Shown here: piece after piece, positions 10,072 to 17,342 of the stretch
How the letters are laid out: the number at the start of each line of letters is the position of its first letter
How positions within the stretch are numbered: the stretch's first letter is position 1
Origin: DAOUAM01 sp034433305
GTDB taxonomy: Bacteria > Chloroflexota > Dehalococcoidia > Lucifugimonadales > DAOUAM01
Direction: 5' to 3'
Length of the DNA stretch: 56,911 nt
Assembly: GCA_034433305.1 (NCBI GenBank)
Contig: DAOUAM010000051.1
Coordinates: 1-56,911 of the forward strand
Position numbers and translations under genes: made by a program
The notes under the pieces: model-generated
Seen by the model: only the letters and a program-made list of their open reading frames with translations
The model's database searches: none
What the model was told of the DNA's origin: nothing

Positions 10072-11190
10072 CTATGGCGTGACGAAGGCCCGCGTGACCT
10101 GGGTGCCCTGGCTCTTGCCGGCCCACTCCGCCGTCTCGAAGGCCTCCCCTATCCGCTCCAGCGGGAACTTGTGGGACATGACCCTGGTCAGCGGGTACTT
10201 GTCCCTGGTGCGCGCCAGGAAGTCCAGGGCCACCGGCAGGATGTAGGGGTCGTAGTGGGTCGTGGGGATGATCCTGGTGACGCCCCACAGCACCTTGGAG
10301 ATGTCCAGGGTCACGTTGCTGTTGGGCCAGATGTTGCCGATCTCCACGAAGGTGCCGCCGCGCCGCAGCATAGCCAGCCCTTCGGGCACCACCTGCGGGT
10401 AGCCCACCACCTCCACCACGATGTCGGCGCCACGGCCTTCGGTGAGCTGCTTAACGCGCTCGACGCGGGCCTCGGGCGTCCTGTACTCGTTGATGTCAAT
10501 GGTGTAGTCGGCGCCGCACTGCCTGGCCAGTTCCAGCCTGGGGGCCTGGCCGTCAATGACAATGACCCTGCCAGCGCCCATCTCCCTGGCCGCCGCCGTG
10601 GCGTTGATACCCAGGCCGCCGGCGCCCTGGATGACCACGCTATCGCCCATCCTGACCCTGGCCTGGTCCAGCCCGTATATGACCTGGGACACGGCGCAGT
10701 TGGCGGCGGTGACCGCCTCGTCGGGCAGCGCCTCTGGCACCTTGAAGACAAAGTGGCCGGGGAACAGGTAGTAGTACTCGGCGAAGCCGCCGTTGCAGTA
10801 GGGGTACTCCTCAATGGACGCCCGGAAGCGGAAGCGGTCGGGGCAGTTGTTCAGCTCGCCCCGCAGGCAGATGTAGCAGCGCCGGCAGGGGAAGAAGTAG
10901 GTGAAGGCGACCCTGTCGCCCTCCTTGAGGGGCCGGCCCAGGGAGTCGGTGGAGACGCCTGGCCCCAGGGTATGCACCACGCCGGTCATCTCGTGGCCCA
11001 GGATGACCGGCCCCGGCTGGCCGCGCACGATGGGCTTCATCTCGCCGCGCCAGTAGTGCAGGTCCGAGCCGCAGATGCCGGCGGAGGTAATCTTGACCAG
11101 TATGCCGCCAGGCTCCACCGGCGGCGCCGGCAGCTCCGTCAGCTCAAAATGGTATGGCTCCACAAATATCGCCGCCTTACCCGTGGGCAT
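10072..11190 (-). CDS. Zinc-dependent alcohol dehydrogenase (MDR family)
   Basis: A medium-chain dehydrogenase/reductase of 372 residues. Catalytic zinc ligands are visible as Cys40 in GICGSD and His66-Glu67 in GHE. The structural zinc site is complete with Cys102, Cys105, Cys108 and Cys116. The NAD(P) fold carries GAGGLG near residue 195. Substrates of this branch are alcohols or polyols such as threonine, sorbitol or aryl alcohols; sequence alone does not settle it. GAGGAGG lies seven bases before the ATG at 11190. The gene is convergent with uvrA and has no obvious pathway partner beside it. Confidence 0.9.
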   Translation of the reverse strand: MPTGKAAIFVEPYHFELTELPAPPVEPGGILVKITSAGICGSDLHYWRGEMKPIVRGQPGPVILGHEMTGVVHTLGPGVSTDSLGRPLKEGDRVAFTYFFPCRRCYICLRGELNNCPDRFRFRASIEEYPYCNGGFAEYYYLFPGHFVFKVPEALPDEAVTAANCAVSQVIYGLDQARVRMGDSVVIQGAGGLGINATAAAREMGAGRVIVIDGQAPRLELARQCGADYTIDINEYRTPEARVERVKQLTEGRGADIVVEVVGYPQVVPEGLAMLRRGGTFVEIGNIWPNSNVTLDISKVLWGVTRIIPTTHYDPYILPVALDFLARTRDKYPLTRVMSHKFPLERIGEAFETAEWAGKSQGTQVTRAFVTP

Positions 11191-11279
11191 GGTAGCACCT
11201 CCTCATGATGTGCTGGCCCTACGCATCCACAGAGGCCATAGCCTCTGGTCGCACGGCGAGATGGTAATTCACCGTTCTT

Positions 11280-11822
11280 TTACTGGCTGCTTTCTGTTCC
11301 CCTGTCATCTGTGGAGCGGGCGACTCTGCGCCGTGTGCGGGATGAACGTGCTACAGGAGCAGAGTCACCGCTCTTGATACCATATTTGAAGGTAGGCAGA
11401 GTAAAAGGTATCCAACCCATCCTGCCCAGCATGTCCGCCAGGAAAGACCGTAAATAAGGCCATGTATTGACTGGCAGGTTTACATCTTGGAATACCCGGA
11501 AAATGTCATCAGTCATGGCCTGATCTGAATTGAATAACAGTCCGAAGATTACCTTAACCTCTGCGGCTGCCTCAGTGTCTTTAGTGATAACTATATTGTA
11601 TGTATGGAACACCTTGAAGCCACTAACGTCAGGCTCCCAAGAGGCCTTACTCTTTACCTGGACTGTGGCACGTTCTGGCTTCTCATGCCCGTGTCGGTTT
11701 TCGATTTGGGCTGAACTCAGCCAGATCGAGTGCAACTCGATCTGGCTGATGAAGCTGTTGTACTCTGCAGGGGTCGGTATATTCTCAGCCCCTTGAGGAG
11801 TACGTGTACCCTTGCGCGGCAT
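11280..11822 (-). CDS. SecB-like chaperone of a toxin-antitoxin-chaperone module
   Basis: A 180-residue protein read as a SecB-fold chaperone. After a polar leader, residues 24-60 (ISQIELHSIWLSSAQIENRH and on) resemble the first SecB strands; 82-95 (TEAAAEVKVIFGLLF) form the central beta hairpin; and 119-143 (NTWPYLRSFLADMLGRMG, then FTLP) match the hallmark SecB helix, where the Mycobacterium tuberculosis TAC chaperone Rv1957 has YPYIREYVYDLTGRL...PPLTL. The tail after 150 is basic. The gene begins two bases after the hicB stop with no ribosome site of its own, so it is translated with hicAB. In TAC modules such a chaperone binds the antitoxin and helps it neutralise the toxin. The assignment is by pattern reading and is not tested by search. 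Confidence 0.78.
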   Translation of the reverse strand: MPRKGTRTPQGAENIPTPAEYNSFISQIELHSIWLSSAQIENRHGHEKPERATVQVKSKASWEPDVSGFKVFHTYNIVITKDTEAAAEVKVIFGLLFNSDQAMTDDIFRVFQDVNLPVNTWPYLRSFLADMLGRMGWIPFTLPTFKYGIKSGDSAPVARSSRTRRRVARSTDDRGTESSQ

Positions 11823-11824
11823 GT

Positions 11825-12340
11825 TCAGGCAGCTACCGATCTTAGGATTGGCTTGCTGGCTTTAGGCTGAGCACTGGGAGCAACACCAGAGAAGCGATAG
11901 GCCATTCTACCGGAGATAATCTCCAGCTTGCCGCTTATCTCCTTTAACTGGCGGGCCACCTGTGCCTGGGCGTCACCCCTCGAGAGGATGGCGACGACGT
12001 ACTGGTTCAGGCTTACGCCCTCTCGCTCCGCCGCCTCCGCCAGGGAGCGGTGCAGGAAGCGCGGCAGGCGCAGGTTGAACTTGCCGCTGTAGTCCGCCAT
12101 GTACGATGGCAGAGGTATATCGTGGCCCAGTCCATATTCGGTCTCTATCCAGCCCATCCGTGCGTCCTCTGCCATGGCCGGCAGCTCGTCCAGCGTCTCC
12201 GCCTGAGTCATGCAGCCGGGCAGGTCAGGGAACACGACCACGTAGCCGCCATCAGGGTCAGCCAGTACATTGAAGGGGTACTGTAGCGACAGGTAGTACT
12301 CAAGAGGCTTGCGTTCCGTTACAGGGACCATGTCAGTCAT
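11825..12340 (-). CDS. hicB: HicB-type antitoxin with long C-terminal extension
   Basis: A 171-residue antitoxin. Residues 15-85 form the HicB partial RNase-H fold (YYLSLQYPFNVLADPDGGY, then VVFPDLPGCMTQAETLDE). Residues 87-121 form a ribbon-helix-helix DNA-binding domain (KFNLRLPRFLHRSLAEAAER, then GVSLNQYV). About 50 more residues follow (122-171), containing a helical ARQLKEISGKLEIISGRMAY and a Pro/Ser/Lys-rich end. ATG at 12340 overlaps the last bases of hicA; an earlier in-frame ATG at 12358 is less likely. It should bind HicA to block it and repress the operon. The C-terminal extension is the natural candidate for the part that needs the neighbouring chaperone (inference). Confidence 0.88.
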   Translation of the reverse strand: MTDMVPVTERKPLEYYLSLQYPFNVLADPDGGYVVVFPDLPGCMTQAETLDELPAMAEDARMGWIETEYGLGHDIPLPSYMADYSGKFNLRLPRFLHRSLAEAAEREGVSLNQYVVAILSRGDAQAQVARQLKEISGKLEIISGRMAYRFSGVAPSAQPKASKPILRSVAA

Positions 12341-12569
12341 CCAACCCCAAGCGCTCAATAATCAGGTCGAGGTAAGTCCGCTTGACCTTGCGACCGTGCA
12401 CCTTCGGGACGGTGATAGTGCTCTCACCCTCTTTGGTGAACATCGCATGACTGCCCCGCTCGCGGGCCAGTTTCCAGCCGAAGGCTTCCAGCAGCTTGCA
12501 GACATCCTCGAAGTCTGCTTGCGGCGGCCGGGCACGGATGCGCTCGATAAGTTTCTCAATTTGCGACAC
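12333..12569 (-). CDS. hicA: HicA-type mRNA interferase toxin
   Basis: A 78-residue toxin with the HicA double-stranded-RNA-binding-like fold. The catalytic His41 lies in the diagnostic RGSHAMFTK, followed by the strand STITVPKVHGRKVK and a final helix (RTYLDLIIERLGL). HicA proteins cleave mRNA and tmRNA and stop growth when free of HicB. The start is a GTG at 12569 with a GGTGG stretch upstream. It is the first gene of a three-gene operon (hicA, hicB, SecB-like chaperone) with overlaps or tiny gaps, which makes coordinated expression near certain. All recognisable key residues are present, so the toxin appears intact. Confidence 0.92.
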   Translation of the reverse strand: MSQIEKLIERIRARPPQADFEDVCKLLEAFGWKLARERGSHAMFTKEGESTITVPKVHGRKVKRTYLDLIIERLGLDD

Positions 12570-12588
12570 CGTGCGCCACCACTACCTG

Positions 12589-12617
12589 ATGGTACCGCAT
12601 ATAGTACCAGTTGTCAA
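12589..12617 (-). promoter_or_regulatory. Promoter and operator-like inverted repeat of the hicA-hicB-chaperone operon
   Basis: On the minus strand a perfect -35 TTGACA (12617-12612) is followed after exactly 17 bases by TACCAT (12594-12589). The spacer and -10 carry the inverted repeat TGGTAC-N8-GTACCA (12590-12595 and 12604-12609). Its position over the polymerase site is what is expected of an operator for the ribbon-helix-helix domain of HicB, giving autorepression. The repeat is seen; the binding is inferred. Confidence 0.6.
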
Positions 12618-12664
12618 CAATACATGACAAGACATGGCACCTGGTCTTTGAATTCCAGATGGGC

Positions 12665-13597
12665 CTAGCCCCCGAACCTGTCGCCCACCTTCAGCCCTGT
12701 GGCCTTCAGCCACGCGGGGGCCATGACCTTGCCCGAGCCTTCGGGCTGGACGCGCTTGATGAAGAGGGAACCGCCCCTGGCGGCGATGGCGAAGCCCTTG
12801 TCGGCGACCTCGATGACCTGGCCGGCGGGCTTGCCCGTCTCGGTGGTGCGCTTCTCGGCCTGGAAGAACTGGACCTTCTGGCCCCGGAAGGTGGTGCCGG
12901 CGCCCGGGCTGGGGTCGCTCCCACGAATAAGGTTGTACAGCTCGCCCACGGGCTTGCTCCAGTCAATGACCACGTCCTCGGGCTTGCACCAGCCCTCGTA
13001 GGTGGCCTGGGACTCGTCCTGGGGTATCCGTGGGGCGGTGCCCTGGCGCACCATCTCCACGGCCTCGGCCAGCGCCAGGACACCCAGGGGGAAGAGCTTG
13101 TTGAAGTAGAGGGAGCCTACGGTGTCGTCGGGGCCGATCTCCACCTCCTTCTGTAGCAGGACCGGGCCGGTGTCCAGGCCCCTGTCCGGCCAGAAGATGG
13201 TCAGGCCGGTCTTTGTCTCGCCCCAGATGATGGGCCAGTTGATGGAGCTTGGCCCCCTGTGCCTGGGCAGCAGCGAGGGGTGGTACTGGATGGTGCCCTT
13301 CCGGGGCGCTTCCAGGATGGCATCGGGGACGATGTCGGTGACGTAGGCCATCACGCACAGGTCGGCGTCCAGGGACTTGAAGGCCTGGATGGCCTCCTGG
13401 CTGCGCATGCGGCGGAACTGGAACACCGGGATGTTGTGCTTCTGGGCGGCCAGCTTGAGGGGGTCTGCCGGCCTGCCCTCGCGGTCCGGCGGGCAGAACA
13501 CGCCGACGACCTTTTCCCCCTGCTCTACCAGCCTGTTCAGCACGCTCTCGCCGAAGGCTGCCTGTCCGATTAACGCGATGCGCATGTCGCCAGCCAT
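12665..13597 (-). CDS. Formyltransferase-family protein resembling the 10-formyl-THF hydrolase domain of ALDH1L
   Basis: A 310-residue formyltransferase-fold protein. The N-terminal domain (MRIALIGQAAFGESVLNRLV onward) has YHPSLLPRHRG with His106 and LDTGPVLLQ with Asp142, the catalytic pair. The Asn found in methionyl-tRNA formyltransferase is Tyr here (TIQYHPSLLP), as in the N-terminal domain of 10-formyltetrahydrofolate dehydrogenase, and phrases such as SSINWPIIWG and TIFWPDRGLDTGP also resemble that enzyme. Residues after about 205 form the usual C-terminal OB-like domain. It probably acts on 10-formyl-THF; whether it transfers formyl to Met-tRNA or hydrolyses it is open. GGAGG precedes the ATG at 13597, which is preferred to an upstream GTG or ATG. 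Confidence 0.85.
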   Translation of the reverse strand: MAGDMRIALIGQAAFGESVLNRLVEQGEKVVGVFCPPDREGRPADPLKLAAQKHNIPVFQFRRMRSQEAIQAFKSLDADLCVMAYVTDIVPDAILEAPRKGTIQYHPSLLPRHRGPSSINWPIIWGETKTGLTIFWPDRGLDTGPVLLQKEVEIGPDDTVGSLYFNKLFPLGVLALAEAVEMVRQGTAPRIPQDESQATYEGWCKPEDVVIDWSKPVGELYNLIRGSDPSPGAGTTFRGQKVQFFQAEKRTTETGKPAGQVIEVADKGFAIAARGGSLFIKRVQPEGSGKVMAPAWLKATGLKVGDRFGG

Positions 13598-13828
13598 TGC
13601 TGCACCTCCCGGAGTCTGGCCGCGCGTGCCTGGCGTCGGCCCCAGCGGTTGCAACGAATATACCACCCTGCCAGTGGCGCGGCAACGGGGCCTGGACGGC
13701 CGGCGGGAGCGTGGTCGCTGGGCGCATTGACTGGGTAGCCGCTGCCAAAGTAAAATCGAGTTGTAGGGAGTGGTTGGCCGTAGTCCTGATATGTACCTTG
13801 TAAGTACCCATATGGAGGACTAGGATAG

Positions 13829-14077
13829 ATGTACTCAAGCCTCGTACGGAAGATCGAAAAGGCCAGGAGCTACGCTGAGCAGCCAGAGAGAGTACAGTTC
13901 ACCCAGTGGAAGGCGGAGTTCCGTGGGGACAACGGGAACCACACGGTCTCATACGAGGCAGGCAAATGGAATTGTTCCTGTAACTATTTCGCGGGGCATG
14001 GCACGTGCAGCCATACCATGGCGATGAACATGATACTGAATGGCATGGTCTCGGAGGCGCCGCTCATGTCCTGGTAG
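13829..14077 (+). CDS. SWIM-type zinc-binding mini-protein (82 aa)
   Basis: A short protein dominated by one SWIM-like zinc motif: residues 49-62 read CSCNYFAGHGTCSH, i.e. C-x-C-x8-C-x-H. Before it is a basic helix-rich start (SSLVRKIEKARSYAEQPERV) and a strand pair (FTQWKAEFRGDNGNHTVSYE). SWIM motifs usually bind nucleic acid or proteins and occur in MuDR transposases, SWI2 helicases and recombination factors; here the motif stands almost alone. ATG at 13829 follows TATGGAGG with a longer than usual spacing. Just upstream, ATATGTAC and GTACCCATAT (13789-13813) form an imperfect inverted repeat that may be an operator. A strong terminator lies downstream, so it is a single-gene transcript. 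Confidence 0.75.
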   Translation: MYSSLVRKIEKARSYAEQPERVQFTQWKAEFRGDNGNHTVSYEAGKWNCSCNYFAGHGTCSHTMAMNMILNGMVSEAPLMSW

Positions 14078-14113
14078 CGGGACTGGGCCAGGCCACCTGG
14101 GGCTAACGACGCA

Positions 14114-14192
14114 GGCACCGCCGCCGGTGCCACCGTGGACTTGACTACACAGGGACAGGCTCCCCTGGAAACAGGGGGGCCTGTCCTTTTTT
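14114..14192 (+). terminator. Tandem hairpins ending in an intrinsic terminator after the SWIM gene
   Basis: A first hairpin GGCACCG-N4-CGGTGCC (14114-14131) is followed by a long stem (GGACAGGC..CCCCTG, loop GAAA, CAGGGG..GCCTGTCC, 14153-14186) and TTTTTT at 14187-14192. This is a textbook rho-independent terminator. Beyond it, 14193-14393 shows only upstream sequence of the next gene, with TGTATAGT at about 14222-14229 as a weak -10 candidate. Confidence 0.9.
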
Positions 14193-14393
14193 GCCATATA
14201 TGGCGTGAGCATCTCCGCTCGTGTATAGTGGACACCAGAGCCTCGAAGGGCCGCTCTGGGGCCAGAGCCAGTAGCGTGTCAGCAGCTTCTCCCCGCCAGG
14301 CGCTCTACTCTCGTGGAGCTGTCGCCTTTGCAGGCGGAATGCGGGCTGGTTGGGTCAGAGCAATGTGGTCAAGCTACATTCGAGAGGAAAGCC

Positions 14394-14825
14394 ATGTCGG
14401 AGGAGAACAGGACGCTGGTCAGCCGCTATCTCAGAGAGGTGTGGAGCCTGGGGAACACCGACAAGCTGGAGGAGTTTGTCGCCTCCGACTACGTCTATCA
14501 CGGCTCCTATGACCTGCACCGGTCGCACGGGAAGGAGGGCCTGCTCCAGCGCGTGGAGGCACTCCGGACCGGGCTTCCAGGCTTCCGTTGCAGCGTGGAC
14601 GAGCTTTTCTCGGTGGATGACCGGGTGGTGGTCCGGTTTACCGCCAGTGGAGTCCACAGTGGAGTGTTCCTGGGCGTTAAGCCCACAGGACGACAGGTCC
14701 GACTGAGCGGCATCACCATTTTTCGCTTGAGCCGTGGCAAGATCGCGGAGGAGTGGACTAACTGGAGCGCCCTGGGAGTCCTGCAGCAGCTTGGCGTAAT
14801 TCCGGTGCCTGAAGAAGGCCCTTAA
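14394..14825 (+). CDS. SnoaL-like polyketide cyclase/ester cyclase family protein (1)
   Basis: A 143-residue alpha+beta barrel protein of the SnoaL-like (NTF2-type) superfamily. It opens with the usual helix NRTLVSRYLREVWSLGNTDK, then EEFVASDYVYHG, the FSVDDRVVVRFTASGVHSG core, the phrase KPTGRQVRLSGITIFRLSRG and a closing KIAEEW and LGVLQQLG. Members include cyclases of polyketide synthesis but also many small-molecule hydrolases and isomerases of unknown role, so no reaction is assigned. The ATG at 14394 is chosen because GAGAGGAAA lies seven bases upstream. A paralogue follows after 166 bases on the same strand. Confidence 0.85.
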   Translation: MSEENRTLVSRYLREVWSLGNTDKLEEFVASDYVYHGSYDLHRSHGKEGLLQRVEALRTGLPGFRCSVDELFSVDDRVVVRFTASGVHSGVFLGVKPTGRQVRLSGITIFRLSRGKIAEEWTNWSALGVLQQLGVIPVPEEGP

Positions 14826-14991
14826 TCCGGCGCGGCGTTGCTTTGCCAGGTGGTGGCGTGCCGCGCGCCGTGTCCGGACTTCTGAGGTCACTCTTAAAAT
14901 TGCGACGTGACAAAGGCGATTACCTGTGGCATCATACATCACGCATGGTGGGGAGGATGTCTCTTAAACTGTTAAAGAACGAAGGACTCCA

Positions 14992-15408
14992 TTGGAAGAC
15001 ACAAGACTTGTTGTCCGAAGGTATTTTGAAGAAGTCTTGAATGAAGGGAATATGGAGGCTGCTGACGAGGTCCTCTCCCCTCGTTGCATCTCACATTTCC
15101 CTGGTTTTCCCAGGCCTTTCTTGGGGATTCAATCATCCAAAAGGCCTCTGATGCTGCTACGCTCCGTCTTCCCTGATGTCCACGTGACCATCAATGAGAT
15201 GGTGTCCGAGGGCAGTGCCGTTGCGGTCCACTGGACCATGGAAGGCTCTCACACAGGCAGGTGGCTTGGCACCATGCCCACCGGCAAGCGGGTGACCATG
15301 ACAGGCATCATCATCTTCCACCTGGAAGATGGAAAGATAGCAGACGTCCTGTGCGAGTGCGACGCCCTGGGCATGCTCAAGCAGATTGGCGAAGTGCCGA
15401 GGCACTGA
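14992..15408 (+). CDS. SnoaL-like family protein (2)
   Basis: A second SnoaL-like protein, 138 residues, with the same architecture as its neighbour: the first helix EDTRLVVRRYFEEVLNEGNM, the SPRCISHFPG loop, VTINEMVSEGSAVAVHWTME in the core, MPTGKRVTMTGIIIFHLEDG and a terminal KIADV. The start is a TTG at 14992, supported by an AAGGA site six bases ahead. The pair probably arose by duplication and then diverged strongly. Downstream, between 15601 and 15690, a third SnoaL-like phrase (GGHQIIYLSGGKIGL) can be read in one frame and may be the remnant of another copy. No substrate can be assigned. Confidence 0.82.
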   Translation: MEDTRLVVRRYFEEVLNEGNMEAADEVLSPRCISHFPGFPRPFLGIQSSKRPLMLLRSVFPDVHVTINEMVSEGSAVAVHWTMEGSHTGRWLGTMPTGKRVTMTGIIIFHLEDGKIADVLCECDALGMLKQIGEVPRH

Positions 15409-15681
15409 GCCTCATGGCCGGTCCGGGTGATTCCATCCGTCGTCCTCTGGCCTTAAATGGTCTCAAACAGGCGGGTGGACTGCTGTTGTATTTGCACCAG
15501 GGAAGGGCCATGCCTGGCCGGCGGGGCACGTGCAGGCGTGCGCTGCGCACAGGCACCTCCGAGGGAGTCGTCCCCTCTTTCCGTACCGGACTGAATACAG
15601 GGCCGTGGGCCAGGTCGTTTAGCGTCGGTGGCCACCAGATTATATACCTTTCAGGTGGCAAGATAGGGTTAGCTAGCGACC

Positions 15682-17298
15682 ATGGCCTTGATCCGAAAGG
15701 CAAAGACAAGCAGGGTCCTCAGCACCCAGGCAGAGGAGTACCGGGGCTATGCCATTGCCCTGGGCACCGACCGTCAGCAGGCGACACGCGTGCGCCTGTT
15801 GCTGGCTTCCCTCGCCCTGGCCGGCGTGCTCCTCGCGCTCATCGGGACGGCCCGCTACGGCGCTGGCGTCACTCCTGATGCAGCCCGTTACATCTCTACA
15901 GCCAGGAACCTGGTGGCCGGCCAGGGGTACATCATGCTGGATGGAAAACCCTACCTCCTCTGGCCGCCGCTGTTCCCCACCTTGCTTGCGGCCATGGGGC
16001 TGAGTGGCATTGACCCTCTTGACCTGGCCAGGTACGTCAATGCCATCGCCTTCGGGCTGACTGTTTTCCTGGGCGGGGCCTGGGTGTACCGACACACGCG
16101 GTCCCTGCTCTTTGCCCTGCTGGGCGCAGGTGCCATACTGCTGTCCAAGCCACTGATGGCCAACGCGATATATGCCCTCACCGAGGCGCTGTTCGTCCTG
16201 TTCTCCCTGGCGTTTGTGATGGCCATGGAGTACTTCCTGGCCAGGCGGCGCATGCCCTTGCTACTCCTGGCGGCGGCCCTTGCGGCGCTTGCGTTCCTGA
16301 CCCGCTACGCGGGGATGGCTGTGGTCGCCACCGGAGCATTGCTACTGGCGCTCTACCCGGGCTTCTCCCTGAGAGAGCGGGCCAGGAACGTTATTATCTT
16401 CGGAGTCATCGCGTGCCTGCTGGCGGTGGCGTGGCAGGCACGCAACTACGCCATCTCGGGCACACTCACAGGCCCCAGGATTGACTCGCCCTACTCGCTG
16501 GGGCAGAACCTCTACCTCACAGGACTGACACTGACCACCTGGTCCATGCCCGTGAAGCTGCTTCCTTCGCCGCTCCAGGAGGGAATTGTCATCCTGTTCC
16601 CCCTGGTGGCGGGCGTTGTGCTGGCACTGGCGATAGCCGCCATCAGCAGGGCCAGCGGCACAGCCCTGCTGCCGGTGCTCATCATGCTCGGTTTCTTCGT
16701 CGTCTATACCGGCTGGCTGGTCACCTCGGCGACGCTGGTCAAGTTTGATACCATCGGCCACCGGCTGCTGTTCCCTGGCTACGCGCCACTGGCCCTGGCC
16801 ATAGTCCTGATCGGCCAGAAGGCCCAAGCCTGGCTTGGCAGGTTGCGCATACCTGGTAGCGCCGCCGTCATACCCATCGCCCTGGCCGTCTGGCTGCTGT
16901 ACCAGGGCGTCTGGACTACCAGCACGCTGGCGGACGCAGTCCGTCACGGCGCTGGGGACTATGCTACGGTGGAGTGGCAGGAGTCAGAGTTTATGGCGTA
17001 CCTGAGGGAACACCTGCCATCAGACAAGCTCTACACCAACGCTCCCGGCCAGGTATCCTGGTTTAACGGGACGCTGCTGGAGTTGAGTCCCGAGCGGTAC
17101 AAGGATGGAATTCCGGAGCACCCCAGTGACGACCTGGAACGTCTCAGGGCTATCATTGATTCTGGCGGCCCTGTGTACCTGGCCTGGTTCGACAACAGGA
17201 AAGACCCCAGCCTGTACGACATCCAGCAACTCCAGTCCCGGTTCCACCTGGAAGAGATAGCCAGGGCATCGGACGGCGCCATATACCGCGTCAGGTAG
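15682..17298 (+). CDS. GT-C type membrane glycosyltransferase (family 39-like)
   Basis: A 538-residue polytopic membrane protein with about ten to twelve hydrophobic segments. The start of the first outside loop carries an acidic motif (GAGVTPDAARYISTARNLVA), which in GT-C enzymes of the PMT/ArnT type contributes the catalytic Asp for transfer from a lipid-linked sugar. The C-terminal 110 residues form a soluble domain ending DGAIYRVR. It likely adds a sugar to a protein, lipid or polysaccharide on the outer face of the membrane. The ribosome site before the ATG at 15682 is weak, so the exact start is uncertain. It is alone on its strand and convergent with fabF. Confidence 0.78.
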   Translation: MALIRKAKTSRVLSTQAEEYRGYAIALGTDRQQATRVRLLLASLALAGVLLALIGTARYGAGVTPDAARYISTARNLVAGQGYIMLDGKPYLLWPPLFPTLLAAMGLSGIDPLDLARYVNAIAFGLTVFLGGAWVYRHTRSLLFALLGAGAILLSKPLMANAIYALTEALFVLFSLAFVMAMEYFLARRRMPLLLLAAALAALAFLTRYAGMAVVATGALLLALYPGFSLRERARNVIIFGVIACLLAVAWQARNYAISGTLTGPRIDSPYSLGQNLYLTGLTLTTWSMPVKLLPSPLQEGIVILFPLVAGVVLALAIAAISRASGTALLPVLIMLGFFVVYTGWLVTSATLVKFDTIGHRLLFPGYAPLALAIVLIGQKAQAWLGRLRIPGSAAVIPIALAVWLLYQGVWTTSTLADAVRHGAGDYATVEWQESEFMAYLREHLPSDKLYTNAPGQVSWFNGTLLELSPERYKDGIPEHPSDDLERLRAIIDSGGPVYLAWFDNRKDPSLYDIQQLQSRFHLEEIARASDGAIYRVR

Positions 17299-17342
17299 CC
17301 GGCCTGCGCCGGGGCAGCGCCTGAAGCTCCAGGGGCACGCCG

